DNA of 64,000 nt from Calvatia gigantea (GCA_025093985.1 JACAAK010000013.1:186001-250000), one strand, 5' to 3'. Positions 1-12,331 are shown, counted from the stretch's first letter. Numbers and translations are program-made. Notes: generated by a model not told the origin, from the letters alone.

Positions 1-855
1 GGCCTTCGTCATGTGCACTACAACACAACGATTGGAGTACAGGGCCTCTATGATGCCCTTATGGATCACATATAGTGTATGACAGTACACCCCAACAATT
101 ATTCACTCATTGAAGTATTCCTGAAAGGAATACCTGAGAATATGAGAACAGATCTACTATTCAATCATGGGTTAACACCCAATGCCAACTCCCTTGATGA
201 TCTCCTCACATTCACCATGTGGTATGAGAATAGGTTGAAGGTTAACTCCTTCTATCATAAAAACTTGCAAACTAGCAAGAATAACAGCTCACTTTGGAGC
301 TTCCTAAAGCAAATGGCATCTGCTAAGGCTCCTCATGATCCTTGTTGAAAACTTGTGCCATGTGGGACTACACTAGTCCCTCAAAATGTAGCTAACAGCC
401 ACAAATATATACCTGCTAAGGAGGTAAATAAACCTCCTCCTCAACAATATGAACCCAGTCCCTCAAAACCTCAAGACAACTGTAGTAATAGGACGTTTAA
501 ACCATCCTGTCCTATGGCACAGCCATAAGAGGGCACTAAGTGGCCTGACAAGCCAGTAGTGTGTTACAATTGTAGTGGCAACTACTATGCCAGTAATTGC
601 CCAAATAAGGGCAAACAGAAATTATTCCTACACACTGCCCACACTGTGATCAGCAATCTTGAGGACATATCTGAGGTTCCTCCTCAGATAGAACTGGAAG
701 AACCAGTGGAGAAAGAGCATGTCTCCATACATGAAAAAGAAATTGACCTTGTCAAAGTTGAGGTATATGACTTTGACTATGTAGAGTCCAAGGCATTGGG
801 TGACTTTGATTTTCTCCATGCAATGAATGACACTGTAGTGGAGGAAGGCCCATAG
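1..855 (+). pseudogene. gag: Gypsy-A gag (decayed)
   Basis: This is a gag capsid and nucleocapsid remnant. The segment from 79 reads as a retrotransposon gag helical region (GIPENMRTDLLFNHGL, then a YENRLKVNSFY stretch), and a Cys-rich knuckle starts at about 562. The knuckle CYNCSGNYYASNC departs from C-x2-C-x4-H-x4-C: one residue is missing and the His is gone, so it could not bind zinc normally. Several stops interrupt the frame (after 348, near 526 and at 853). An acidic linker follows the knuckle. The start of gag is outside the window. Confidence 0.7.
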
Positions 856-915
856 GTCAAGATAGAACCTTGATGCATCAGATGTGTACAACTTCATGTC
901 AAAAAGAAGCCTTAG

Positions 916-1285
916 ATGAGGCCCCAAATACCACCAAGTAAGAAACAGTGTTTTGCTACATATGTCAATGTCAATGGGGTCAATGCTTGGACCCTTTGGA
1001 ACTTAGGAAGTACCATGACTGGGCTGACACTAGCCTTTGCTCATGCAGCCAATATTGTGGTACACAACCTCACTGACCTGTACAGTTTACAACTGGGCAT
1101 GGTTGGCAGTTGGTCTGTCATTAAGTATGGAACTAACGTCTCCATGAAGATCAAGTCACACAATATCACCATGTATGTTGATGTGGCCAACTTCAACTGA
1201 TATGATCTAATAATGGGGGCTAGATTCATGAAAGCACATAATGTTGTGCTCAATTTCATAAATAACCAAGTACATAGTTCTTAGA
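916..1285 (+). pseudogene. Gypsy-A aspartic protease (decayed)
   Basis: This is a retropepsin-like domain that would process Gag-Pol. The active-site motif normally DSG(S/T) reads NLGST here, so the catalytic Asp is lost. The downstream flap and the second conserved motif are still visible (YDLIMGARFMKAHNVVLNF after a stop at 1198). The domain lies 60 bp after the gag remnant and breaks off at the copia junction near 1290. Confidence 0.7.
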
Positions 1286-1308
1286 ACCTTTATATCTGAG
1301 GAAATTCA

Positions 1309-2157
1309 TCATCTCAGACTTTGTGGACAATTTGTTGGGTGGATTTCATTGGGTAGAAATACATATGTGCTGCATCCAAATACACAGACATGGGACAAAT
1401 TTGGTTTCTCCCTCAAATAACACTTGTAAGATGTCTTCCACTGCAGATGCTGGACTGGCATATGATTGAATAAATGCACTGCTGTATTCAACACAAACTC
1501 CCACCACAAGTCAGGTAGACATGCCTATAGCCTTATAGCTTGGGCTTTCTCAAGTAGAGTACAGTTCAGTCACTCTGCTCTCCCATTCTGCTGATGCACA
1601 AAGGGGGCAGTAGTCTCATGGGTGATTCCACACTCAGTGAACCATGCCAATAGTTGCTTGTTGATGTATTCTCCTCCATTATCAGTGTAGAAATGATGGA
1701 TCCACATACTGGAGAGGTTCTCTAATGTGCTGATCAGCTGAATAAGCTTCTTGGGTGCCTTAGACTTCTTTTGAAGGAGGACAATGTGTGCATGAGATGA
1801 GAAGTTGTTAAGTAACATCATCACCCACTTATATTTGTGGTAACTGATGACTGGCAGTTCCATTAGGTCTGAGTGACATAGCTCAAAAACCAAGGATGCA
1901 CACTTGGGTTTCTCTGGAAAGGAATTATTGTGCATTTTTCCCTTGGCACAGCCCTTACAGAGGGGCTTCTGGAATAGAGGAGGTGAAATTGGCACAATGT
2001 CCTCAACATACTTTGGAAGCTTAGAGAGCATGTGATCAGAGGAGTGTCCCATTTGATGATGCCAATCGATATAATCAGGTTGGCATAAGGCCAGTGCAAC
2101 TGGCTTCTCCTTACTGGAGTGCAAGATATATATGTATACCATATGGATATTATTCAT
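1309..2157 (-). pseudogene. Copia-1 integrase (decayed)
   Basis: This is a GAG-pre-integrase zinc-binding region (H-x3-H in WHHQMGHSS, then CKGCAKGK) followed by the integrase core. Core motifs are CHSDLMELP with the first Asp and YTDNGGEY with the second Asp, then the HQQNGRAE segment carrying the Glu. A stop at about 1570 separates the C-terminal block (1509-1309: VFGCSTYVFLP). The fragment stops where reverse transcriptase should begin. Confidence 0.75.
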
Positions 2158-2250
2158 GAATATTGTATGCAGCCAGGCAGATAATATGGCTCTTCTTGAT
2201 TGATTGTGAATGGTGGTTCCTTTAATGCTTGCCTCAAGAATGTGTCCAGT

Positions 2251-3480
2251 TCAAAGAATCTGGCCCAAGGACATCAGATGTTCTGTAATTTCCTTGATAT
2301 AAAAGACCAGTGCAATATGCAAAGTAGTACTACAAGTTTTTTTCCCATTGACAATGTCATGCTGGAAAATGACAGATTCTTGACCTATCATTTCATAGTT
2401 CCAGTTCCCAGCTGCTTGGATCAACCCAGAGTGGCCTATAGTGATCTCAGCAAAGTCTGACAGGTAACCAGTGACATGGTACAAGGCCCCTGAATCCAGG
2501 AGCCAATCTGCACTTTCTGAGATGTGTTGTTTTTTCTTCCTACAACTAAGACAGTTCATGAGATTACAGATATGATATGTCTTGAGCAAATTAATCTCAA
2601 GATTCTCTGCTCTTAACTTCAATTTATCCTTTACTGACATCTCATTGTGAAGTGGGTTTAACACATTTTCCAGCTTAGTTTTCACACTAGCAGAGAAGTA
2701 GTGCATGCCCAGCATATATTACAATGTAAAAAATCCATGCAGTAATGACTAGATATTTGTACAGGAGATGGACGGACTAAAGCATCTACATAGCTCCAGC
2801 CTGGTCAGCAGAGACTATGTTGTCCCAACTCATCCATAGTATCTCCAAGGCTTCCTGCTCTTTGGTGGACATGCCCTATGTCTGTATCATGCCATCCCAT
2901 CCATTGACAGGACTGGATCTTTTTGGTATCAGGAGAATCAAGTGAAGTAGAAAGTACTGGCCTGCACTCTCTATCAGAGCTGTAGTCCATCTCATTGTTG
3001 AAGTCAATGGTGTACATATCAGTCTCTTTTGGTGCTGGCTTCTTTTTGAGTGGCTTGGGAATCTTGATGATAGCTGGCTTGTCATACACTGGCACTGGCC
3101 AAGCCTCTTCCTCTTCAATCATAGTTGTCTGTGGAGTGGTGGAGTTACCCACATCAATCTCCATCAGATCAAACCTCTTCCATGCCTCCTCTAAACTCTT
3201 ACCTTCAGTGGACTTAGTATTGAGACACTTGTCCCAGCTCTTTAATGCATTGACCTTGGCTTTTACTGAAGGTCAGTGGCAAGATTCAGGCTCAAGTGCA
3301 GTGATGTGTGACATGAGCAGAGTGACATTGGCACTAGAAGCAGGAGGTATCAAGTTGTGACACATCTTCTCTATGAGAGAGCATGTGGATGGACACAGAG
3401 GCTCTACTCATGCCTGCAACACATAGTCCACATCCTGAATATATCCTAATCCTGATGATGTGGTGGTGGTGTTAGCCCAC
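2251..3480 (-). pseudogene. Copia-1 gag and protease (decayed)
   Basis: Reading right to left there is a gag-like stretch with frequent Trp, Leu and Glu (for example KSWDKCLNTKSTEGKSLEEAW), then a Pro- and acidic-rich spacer. A protease active site follows at about 2510-2530 (DWLLDSGALYHVTG). DSGA is the catalytic motif of copia proteases and the Asp is intact. Stops and frameshifts separate the blocks. Confidence 0.65.
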
Positions 3481-3485
3481 ACACC

Positions 3486-3793
3486 TGTTATGACCTTAGT
3501 CTGAGTAAACCTCAGGTTGCAACTTAGGCTAAGACTTGAGGGCAAGTAAGGAGAGAGGAACTTAAGTAGTTAAGCATACCAAATACAAGAGTATGTATGT
3601 ATGCTTAAATACAGAAGAGACATCCAGTTGAATGGATGGGGATAGCTACATGAAACATCTGATGACTATGGCATGGTAGTTACGAGTCAGAGCTCGGAGA
3701 TCGCACAGGCAGGAATAGCTGAAACAGGTACACAGGAAATTGGAATATAAATGAAGTAAGGAACGCAATATGATCGGTGAAAGGTTCACAACA
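3486..3793 (-). repeat. B-1 left LTR, inverted
   Basis: This is a 308-bp LTR in minus orientation, bounded by TGTTATGACC and ...TTCACAACA. It is the reverse complement of 8764-9071 apart from scattered transitions. Both carry variants not seen in other B LTRs (for example the CTTAAGTT stretch), so they come from one source copy. Confidence 0.9.
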
Positions 3794-4392
3794 ATACCCC
3801 CCGATTAGGCTTCATGCCTCAGGAAGCTCATTGAAGTCTCTGTTCACTACTGCAGCAGCGAGTGCTTTTTTAGTGGTGGTGATGAGGAACTTTCCTTCGT
3901 TGGAACACACTAAGAAGACGGGTGAGTGGCTTCATCTGTCTTGCCGGATAGGGACTGGGATGCCATTGTATGGGAAGTCAGTGGTAGTGGAGCTGTTCCA
4001 GTAGTTCTTGACTATCGAGTTCCAATAGTGTTGGTCCTTTTTTTGTCCTGGCAATACAGTGCAGAATCTTGCAGGTGGAAGAAAAACCAATATGAGTTGC
4101 GGTGGTGTGATGGTTTTTATGAAACAGCAGAGGGCGTTGACTTCTTCTTTCATTGAAACTGTGGTTTCCTTGTCCATGGGGGTATTAGTGCAGGTTGGCA
4201 GTGTGGGGTTGATGGTGTTGTGTAGTTCAGAAAGGGTGATATGAATTCTGTCAACCAAGGTGTTGATGTTGGGGTCTTCATTTGACTTGTCCCTTCCAAG
4301 TAGTTTCATGGCTATGTCAGTGAGTTCTAGGAATATGTTGGCAATGTCGAGGTGGTTAAAGACCTCAAGGCCCAAATCGATTCGGCTCAAGC
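3794..4392 (-). pseudogene. B-1 ORF3, inverted partial copy
   Basis: This is the C-terminal half of ORF3 read on the minus strand. It opens with SRIDLGLEVFNHLDIANIF and ends in a DFNELPEA-type terminus just before the LTR polypurine tract. It duplicates the sequence at about 8170-8745. The junction to plus-strand protease lies at about 4388-4397, with a few shared bases (GAGCCGA). Confidence 0.85.
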
Positions 4393-4395
4393 ATC

Positions 4396-7300
4396 AGCAA
4401 GAAATTGGTAGATGAAGAGGGACTCCCTACCTGGAAATTGGAACGACAAATAATGGTACTAAATGCAGATGGAACACCTAACCAAGGCGGAAAAGTAATG
4501 GAGACCACCATGATCAACATCGACATCTAGGGACATAAGGAACAAATCAAGGCCTCAGTCATACAACTACAGGACAGAGCAGAAGTCTTCCTAGGACACG
4601 ATTGGCTAGTCAAACACAACCCAGAAGTAGACTGGAACAATGGAGAAATCAAGTTCACCCAGTGTCCACCAGGCTGCCAATTCCCCCATCAGAACATCCC
4701 TATCACTGAAAAACTACAAAACATAACTATTACGGAGGACCTATGGGAAGAAGAAGATGAGCCAGACCCAACCAAACTGGAAGACCTACCAGACTATGTA
4801 CAACCATTCACGCACTTATTCAACAAAACAACATTTGACAAGCTCCCAGAATGAACTGAATGGGACCACGAGATAGTCTTAATGGAGGACACCCCAAAAG
4901 AAATAAGTGCAGGGACATACAACATGATGGTTAAGAAGCAAGACAAACTCAAGTCATTCATCAAGGAAAACCTAGAATCAGGATGAATACAGCCATTGAA
5001 ATCCCCATATGCAGCACCAACATTCTTTATCCCAAAGAAAGATGGATCCAAAAGGCTGATCTAGGACTACAGATGGCTAAACAAAGTGGTGGTCAAAGAC
5101 AAAACACCGCTGCCAAGAATTGGTGAAGTAATCAACAAGCTTGGAAAAGCAAAATACTTCAATAAGCTGGACATCATCTGGGGATACAACAATGTCAGGA
5201 TCAAAGAAGGAGACAAATGGAAAGCTGCCTTCCTCACCAATGAAGGACTCTTTGAGCCGACAGTCATGTATTTTGGCCTAAGCAACTTGCTGGGGACATT
5301 CTCCAGAATGATGACAAGCATCTTCCATGACCTCTTACAAAACAGGAGACATCGTAAACTATATGGATGACTTTGCCATCCCAGGAGACACTAAGGAGCA
5401 ACTAAAGGAATGGACAGTGCAATTTCTGGAATGAGCAGCCTAGTACAATCTATGCTTCAAATGGACCAAGTGCATCTTTGATGCAGAAGAGATCCCAATG
5501 TTAGGAGTTCGGGTAGGACATGGACAAATCGAAATGGAAGAGGACAAAGTAAAATCAGTACAGGAATGGCCCGAACCCAAGAACACCAAGGGAGTAGAGA
5601 GGTTCCTGGGTTTTGCAAATTATTATTGATGTTTCATCAAAAACTTTAGCACAATCATGGAACCCCTAAACAAACTCAAAGGAGCAACCACATGGGAATG
5701 GATGCAAGAACACCAAGACTCATTCAACCAACTCAAGAAACGTATCACCGAAGAGCCTGTCTTGACACTACCACAAAGACACGGCCAATTCAGAGTAGAA
5801 GTCGATGCCTCAGACTATGCATTAGGGGGGGTACTTTCACAGCTACAAGAGGAAAAATAGCACCCCATTGCTTTCACATCACGAACCCTGTCACCAGCAG
5901 AACGGAACTATGAAATATACGACAAAGAATTGCTAGCCATTGTCCATGCCCTGAAGGAATGGAGACATTACCTCTTGGATGCTGAAGAACAATTCAAACT
6001 CTGGACGGACCACGAAAACCTGAAGTATTACTGAGAGCCACAGAAACTAAACGGGCAACAAGCACAGGTGGTATCTGTGACTGCAAGACTACGACTTCAC
6101 GCTACAACACATACCAGGGAAAACAAACACAAAAGCCGACCTACTATCCCGAATCCACCAAATGCCAGAAGAACAAGAAGATAAACTAGTCACCATAATC
6201 AGGGAAAGCTGGCTACAGACAGAAGGCACAGACAGCACAGTACTCCTATGAGCAGAACTATTCATCAAACCAAACTTCCTAGAATGAATTCGAAACTGGA
6301 CCCAACGAGAAACAATAGTCCTAACTGAGCTAAAGAAGCAAGGATCCCAACTCACCGAAGAAGACGGAATAATCTACAGACAGAATAGTGCATACGTTCC
6401 ACCTGATCAGAAACTATGAGAAGAAATCCTAGTCCAGTATCATGACACCCCAGATGCAGGACACCCAGGACAACACAGAATGATGGAACTAATCAGCTGG
6501 GACTACTGGTGGCCATCAATACGAAAGGACATAAAGAGATACATCCGAGGATGCCAAGCCTGTCAAAGGAACAAATCTAGGACAACACCACTCAAATCGC
6601 CACTATATCCCCTCCCAATACCAAATGGACCTTGGAAAGAAATCAGTATCGACATGATCAGACCACTGCCAGAGTCTAAAGGAAAGGATGCAATATTAGT
6701 CATTGTGGACCACTTTACAAAAATATACGACTCTCAGTGACAACCACGGATATGTCATCTTGAACATTGCAAGGATATACCGAGACGAAATATGGAAGCT
6801 ACACAGACTGCCGAGGAAAGTACTTAGCAACTGAGGACCTCAATTCACATCAGAATTCACCAAGGAGTTGTTCAAGGGACTTGGCATCAAACGAAATCTA
6901 TCAATGGCATACCATCCGCAAACAGATGGACAAACCAAATGCATCAACAGAGAAGTAGAAACCTACATCCACCTATACTGCAACTATGACCAAGATGACT
7001 GGGGAGAGTGGCTCCCCATTGCAGAATCTCAGTACAATAACAAACGACACGGAGGGACACAGGAGACGCCATTTTTCCTAAACTATGGAAGGAATCCATG
7101 GAAAGGCAAGAACAAGCCAACAACGAACAATCCTGTCACCACAGCATTCCTGGAACAACTACAGCGTGCCCAAGACAACACCTCATCAGCACTACAGACA
7201 TACCAAGAAAAGATGAAACAGCAACATGACTGCAGTAGAACCCACACCAGCATATATCAAACAGGAGATAAAGTATGGTTAGAAAACACCAATATCCATA

Positions 7301-7749
7301 CCAATCAATCATCAAAGAAGCTAGGCCAAAAACAGTATGGACCTTTCCTTATTAAGGAAAAGATAGGGGAAGCAGCATATTGGCTGAAACTGCCGGATGG
7401 ATGGGCCATCCATGATGTATTCAACGAACAGCTCCTGACACCAGTACACCAGGCAGAGTTCCCAAGTCAAGAACAACCATCAGCACCTGACCTGGTGATC
7501 ATCAACAATGAAGAAGAATACGAAGTGGATGAAATCCGCGGACAATGAAAACAAGGAAGGAGTTATCAATTCCTGGTCTACTGGAAGGGATACAGCAATG
7601 AAGAAGATATGTGGACAGTGGAGTCTAACCTGGAAAATGCTAAAGATGCCATAAAAGTCTACTTAAAAAGGCATCTGGAGGATACCCATAAAAGAGGGGG
7701 CAGAAAACACAAAAAAGCATTAAACAAGCAATCCAGACAGAAAAACTAA
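4396..7749 (+). pseudogene. pol: B-1 pol: protease, RT, RNase H, integrase, chromodomain
   Basis: This is a gypsy pol polyprotein lacking the start of protease. In order: protease C-terminal part (FLGHDWLVKHNP, ~4600), RT (FFIPKKDGSKRLI ~5020; YMDD at ~5360 after a 1-bp insertion near 5341), RNase H (VEVDASDYALGGVLSQL ~5800), zinc-binding integrase N-terminus (~6480-6560), integrase core and C-terminal domain (6868-7450), and a chromodomain (YQFLVYWKGYSNEEDMW ~7565-7620). Most stops are TGA at Arg codons (4852, 4984 and others), consistent with CpG decay. It would have copied and integrated the element; it is now inactive. Confidence 0.85.
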
Positions 7750-7755
7750 ACAGAC

Positions 7756-8745
7756 ATGCCTGCCTCCCAATCTAACTGCATCACTATTGACTCGCTTGTT
7801 CACCCCACACCCACCAGAATCTCCTCCCTCCCATTCCCTGAACCAGGCAACAGCCGAGCACCTGCCCCCCAGGGAACCCATTTCAATCTCGCTAAAACAC
7901 CATCCCCTGCACAAGGACTCCTTGAAGCCTTGCTCAAAGATGTCGACAAGGCAACCAACAGCGAAATTGAAAACATTACTGCCCAGAACAAATGACTGGT
8001 AGTAAACCAGCACATTACCCTCACTATTGCTTGTATCACCTTCACCGACATGTACGCTGGATTCACCAATGTCTCCTCCTCCACCAACCAACATATTCCC
8101 GCCATCTTTTGAGCACTAGGCCAGTCCACCCTCATCCCTAATGAAAAAGATCACGTCCAAGGACTCCAGAGCCGAATTGATTTGGGCCTTGAGGTCTTTA
8201 ACCACCTCAACATCGCCAACATATTCCTAGAACTCGCCGATATAGCCATGAAACTACTTGGAAGAGACAAGTCAAATGAAGACCCTGACATCAACACCTT
8301 GGTTGACAGAATTCATATCACCCTTTCCGAACTACATGACACCATCAACCCTACACCGCCAACCCGCGCTGATACCCCCATGAATGAGGAAACCACAGTT
8401 TCAATGAAAGAAGAAGTCAACGCCCTCCACCATTTCATAAAAGCCATCACACCACTGCAACTTGTATCGGTTTTTCTTCCACCCGCAAGATTCTGCACTG
8501 TATTGCCAGGACAAGAAAAGGACCAACACTATTGGAACTCGATAGTCAAGAACTACTGGGACAGCTCCACTACTACCGACTTTCTATACAACAGCGTCCC
8601 AGTCCCTATCCAGCAAGACAGACAAAGCCACTCACCTGTCTTCTTAGCACGCTCCAACGAAGGAAAGTTCCTCATCACTGCCACTAAAAAAGCACTCACT
8701 GCCGCAGTAGTAAATAGAGACTTTGATGAGCTTCCTGAGGCATGA
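7756..8745 (+). pseudogene. B-1 ORF3, accessory protein of unknown function
   Basis: This frame of about 329 codons starts 6 bp after pol and stops just before the polypurine tract, in the position used by env in retroviruses. Only two in-frame TGA codons break it (~7993 and ~8111). It begins MPASQSNCITIDSLVHP and has no signal peptide or membrane segment. The C-terminal half is best conserved (FCTVLPGQ, HYWNSIVKNYW, ATKKAL, ELPEA). The same frame is present in B-2, B-3, B-4 and B-5. I do not recognise the family. Confidence 0.75.
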
Positions 8746-8763
8746 AGCCTAATTGGGGGGTAT

Positions 8764-9071
8764 TGTTGTAAACCTTTCACCGATCATATCACGTTCCTTA
8801 CTTCGTCTACATTCCAATCTCCTGTGTACCTGTTTCAGCTATTCCTGCCTATGCGATCTCTGAGCTCTGACTTGTAACTACTATGCCATAGTCATCGGAT
8901 GTTTCATGTAGCTATCCCCATCCATTCAACTGGATGTCTCTTCTGTATTTAAGTGTACATACATACTCTTGTATTCGGTATGCTTAACCACTTAAGTTCC
9001 TCTCCCCTTACTCGCCCTCAAGTCTTAGCCTAAGTTGCAACCTGAGGTTTACTCAGACTAAGGTCATAACA
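8764..9071 (+). repeat. B-1 3' LTR
   Basis: This 308-bp LTR starts TGTTGTAAACC and ends GGTCATAACA. It is preceded by the polypurine tract ATTGGGGGGTAT at about 8752-8763. It pairs with the inverted LTR at 3486-3793. Confidence 0.9.
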
Positions 9072-10612
9072 CACTTGACTAAGTACTTTGAGAGAAAGCA
9101 TCTCAGATTATTGGGAAATGACCTGATAAGGTTGCAATTAAGCTTGATCTTGAACATCTTTGTAACCAGTGGTATAAAGAGTTCAAAGATATCATGCAGG
9201 GCATACCTGATAAGCTGCCCCCTCTATGTAAAGTCAATCATGAGATAAATCTCATTGATGACAATGTATGGTATAGTAACTATACCCCTCATTGCCCTCA
9301 CTCAATGTGGCCTCAAAATTTTATGAAAAAATGGACTGCTATGTGAGAGCTGGCTGGTGGGAGCCTAAACAGGCAACCCAAGCCTTACCTCTACTGTGCA
9401 TCCCAAAGAAAGATGGTAAACTCAGGACTATTATAGATGTCCACAAGTGCAATGATAACACAGTAAAGAATGTTACACCTTTATCTGACCAGGAAATCAT
9501 CTGAGAGGATATTGCCCAAGTGAAATTTCACTCTAAAATTGACTTGGCTAATGCCTATGAACAGGTGCAAATTCACCTTGAGGATGTCAGCAAGACTGTC
9601 TTTTCAACAATAGCTAGGACATATCTCAGCCATATCATGCAACAAGGGAATTGTAATGCCCCTGCTACATTCCAACAGCTAATGACTGCAATTTTTTATG
9701 ATGTTATTGGCATATTCCTACATGCCTACTTAAATGACTGTTTCATCTATTCAGACTCAGTTGAAGATCATGAAGTCCACCTTCATATAGTCTTCAAAAG
9801 ATTAGGAGTGAATCAGCTCTTTATCAAGTGGGCTAAATGTGAGCTGTATGCAGACAGAGTAGACTGCCTTGGCCACATCATCAATGATCAGGGTATTCAC
9901 CCCAACTACAATAAGCTCAATCAGATAATGGAGTAGCATACTCTACAAGTATATAATGATGTCCAGCATTTTATTGGACTCATCAATTATTTGTCAAACT
10001 TCCTGCCTGACATATTAGCCTATACTGGGCCAATGATGTCCATCACCCAGAATGGAACACCATTCCATTGACAACCACTTCACCAGCAGTGCTTCAATAT
10101 GATAAAACACATCTGCCAGAAAACACCTGTGCTGAAGCCCATAGACCTATGCACAGGAGTATCTATCTGGGTCATTTGCAATGCCTCTAAGACCAGCATT
10201 GGAGCAATGTACAGCCAAGGGGATAAATGGATGAAATGTCATCCAGCAGGGCTAATGTAGTGTAAGTTTACACCCATGCAACAAAATTATGCAGTGTATG
10301 AGCTGGAAATGCTTGCTATCCTCAAAGCTCTAACATGCTGGGAGGATAAACTCATAGGTTATATGTAAAATCCATGTGAGGTGGATAAACTACCTCATAT
10401 GGTTCTGGTTTGACATAACATATGTCAAAGGAGAAAAGAACAAGGTAGCAGACTGCTTATCCCACTACTTTAAAAGCAACTTGCTGGGTGAGCCTCATCA
10501 CCCTGCTGAATATGTTAACATTGATGTGTATATTGACCTAGAATCTGAGGACCTTCCTCAAGACAGAGCTAGAGAAGCCAAGCAGCATAAAGAATATCTC
10601 TATGCTATCTAA
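9072..10612 (+). pseudogene. Gypsy-A RT and RNase H (decayed)
   Basis: The linker (GIPDKLPPL, VNHEINLIDD) leads into RT: PLLCIPKKDGKLRTIIDVHKC at ~9390-9450, SKIDLANAYEQV ~9530, GNCNAPATFQQLMTAIF ~9650. The catalytic Y-x-D-D reads YLND (~9728) and is therefore broken. RNase H follows (CNASKTSIGAMYSQG ~10180, first Asp replaced by Asn), then the VKGEKNKVADCLS segment at ~10420. Stops occur at ~9340, ~9503 and 9936. Confidence 0.8.
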
Positions 10613-10726
10613 GTGGAGGGATTGTATTGAAGTTCACAACTTTGAGAGAAACAGGATGCAAAGGCTAATGAAGCCAAAGATCTTGAGAAAGCAGATAAGT
10701 GAATTGAGGGAGAAAAGTCTCCCTCT

Positions 10727-12315
10727 GTGGCCACTACCTCTGGATCAGTTGGTAAAGCAACACTGCCCATAGAACTGACAGTTTTGGATATCCTGAAGAA
10801 TCAGCATATCTCTGATAAAGTAATAGAAGTCTCAGATGACTTCCCAGATAAGGTGCAGAACAGATACATAAATGATCCATTCCTGTCCAAATTGCTGACT
10901 GATGTCAGTCAGCATAATAATAACTTCTCATTAGAGGGGGAACTCCTCTATAAAAAGAACACTGATAGTGAACCAGTATTGTGTATACCAAATGATCATG
11001 AACTCATCACAATCTTAATAACCTAAGGCCATGAGATCATGGGTCATTATGATGACCAACAGACAAATGAATACATTCATTGTTGGTATTGGTGGCCAAA
11101 AATGACTCATGACATATGCAAGTTTTGCAGATCATGTCAGACATGTCAAACATCTAAGACATCAAATGCAAAACCAGCTGAGAAGCTGCATTCACTTTCT
11201 GTACCAACAAAACCTTGGGATTCCATTGGAATGGATTTTGTTAGACTATTCCCAGAATCTGAAGGATTCAACTTTTTATGGGTAATCATTTGTAGAATGA
11301 CCAGTATGGTCCACTTGATACCTATATACATAAAAATGAAAGTCTCCAAACTCTTATGGATCTACCTTCCAGAGGTAGTGAGACTTCATGGTCTCCCGAA
11401 GTCAATAGTAAGTGACTATGACCATGGTTTACATCAGCATGGTGGCAACACCTCCATAAGCTTATGCAGGCAAAGCTACTCATGTCCACATCATTCCACC
11501 TGCAAACAGATAATCAAACTGAATGGGCCAATTGGGACATTGGCCAAATTTTTCATGCAGTCATACACTATGACCAGAAAGATTGGGTAAATAAATTACC
11601 CATGACAGAGTTCATGATTAACACAAGCATATCTGCCATGACTGGTTATGCACTGTTCAAATTGAATGGAGGGTATATGCTATCTCTGGTTAAAGAATTG
11701 CAGAGCAATAAAATTGTCCCTAAAGGAATTGAAATGTTTGCTGAGAATGCACTTGGTAACTTAGCTGAGGCACACAACACTATTATAGAAGCTAGAGTAT
11801 TCCAAATGCTCAATGCAAACAAAAAGTGAGGTAATGAACCTGCAATTAAGGAAGGGGACTTGGTGTATTTGTCCACCAAGAACCTCAATTTACCTAAGAA
11901 CAGGGTGTCAAAGCTCTGTTCCAAGTTTATTGGACTGTACAAGGTCCTAAGGGCAAATTCCAGTGTGTCAACATACACACTAGAGTTACCACCAGCACTG
12001 GCAAGCAGGAGAATCAACCCTATATTCCATGTAGGGTTGTTAAGACTATTTGTCATGTGAAATGACATGTTACTCCCCAATAGGGCATCCCCTGAGCCCT
12101 ATGACTTTGGTCTCAATGATGAACATGAATGGTTTGTTGATGACATTACAGTGCACTGTTGTGACAGTCATGACAAGATGGAATTTGAGGTAAAGTGGAG
12201 TCTGGGAGACACCACTTGGGAACCTTACAAGGTCTGCAAGAAATTGGCAGCCCTTGACAGATATCTGGAATTGTGCAGCATCTGCCACATAAATCAGCTT
12301 CTGAAAAGGAAATGA
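10727..12315 (+). pseudogene. Gypsy-A integrase and chromodomain (decayed)
   Basis: The integrase zinc region includes CRSCQTCQTSK (~11125). The core keeps WDSIGMDFVRLFPES with the first Asp (~11218-11265), but the second catalytic motif is scrambled (VSDYDHGLHQ ~11405). The C-terminal domain follows (11860-12060, IFHVGLLRLF). The last block is a chromodomain (FEVKWSLGDTTWEPY ~12185-12230) that in chromoviruses targets integration to modified histones. A stop at ~12057 and frameshifts break the frame. Confidence 0.75.
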
Positions 12316-12331
12316 TGGTGTCTTGGGGAGG

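Larger units (their letters stand above)
1..1285 (+). mobile_element. Gypsy-A retrotransposon, gag-protease half
   Basis: This is the 5' part of an old Ty3/gypsy element entering from the left edge. It holds a gag remnant, a zinc knuckle and a retropepsin-like domain in order. The reverse transcriptase half of a matching element starts at 9072 in the same orientation, so the two are read as one copy split by later insertions. The exact right break lies between about 1270 and 1305. That the two halves belong to one copy is inference from order and orientation. Confidence 0.75.
1300..3485 (-). mobile_element. Copia-1 retrotransposon fragment (gag-protease-integrase)
   Basis: This is a Ty1/copia fragment read on the minus strand in the order gag (3480 to about 2720), protease and integrase (2157 to 1309). 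Reverse transcriptase and RNase H, which follow integrase in copia elements, are missing because the fragment ends at the Gypsy-A junction. No LTR is visible. Its gag end abuts the left LTR of B-1 at 3486. Confidence 0.75.
3486..9071 (+). mobile_element. B-1 gypsy chromovirus with inverted 3' ends
   Basis: The right part is a B-family element in plus orientation: protease, reverse transcriptase, RNase H, integrase, chromodomain, ORF3, LTR. The left end is not a 5' LTR plus gag but an inverted copy of the element's own last ~905 bp (LTR plus the second half of ORF3). The 5' LTR, gag and start of protease are absent. The flanks ACACC and CACTT do not form a target-site duplication. Confidence 0.85.

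Noticed and set aside
3486..9071. B-1 as a Foldback-type DNA transposon
   Set aside because: The inverted arms are a gypsy LTR plus ORF3 and the interior is a gypsy pol. No flanking duplication supports transposition as a unit.
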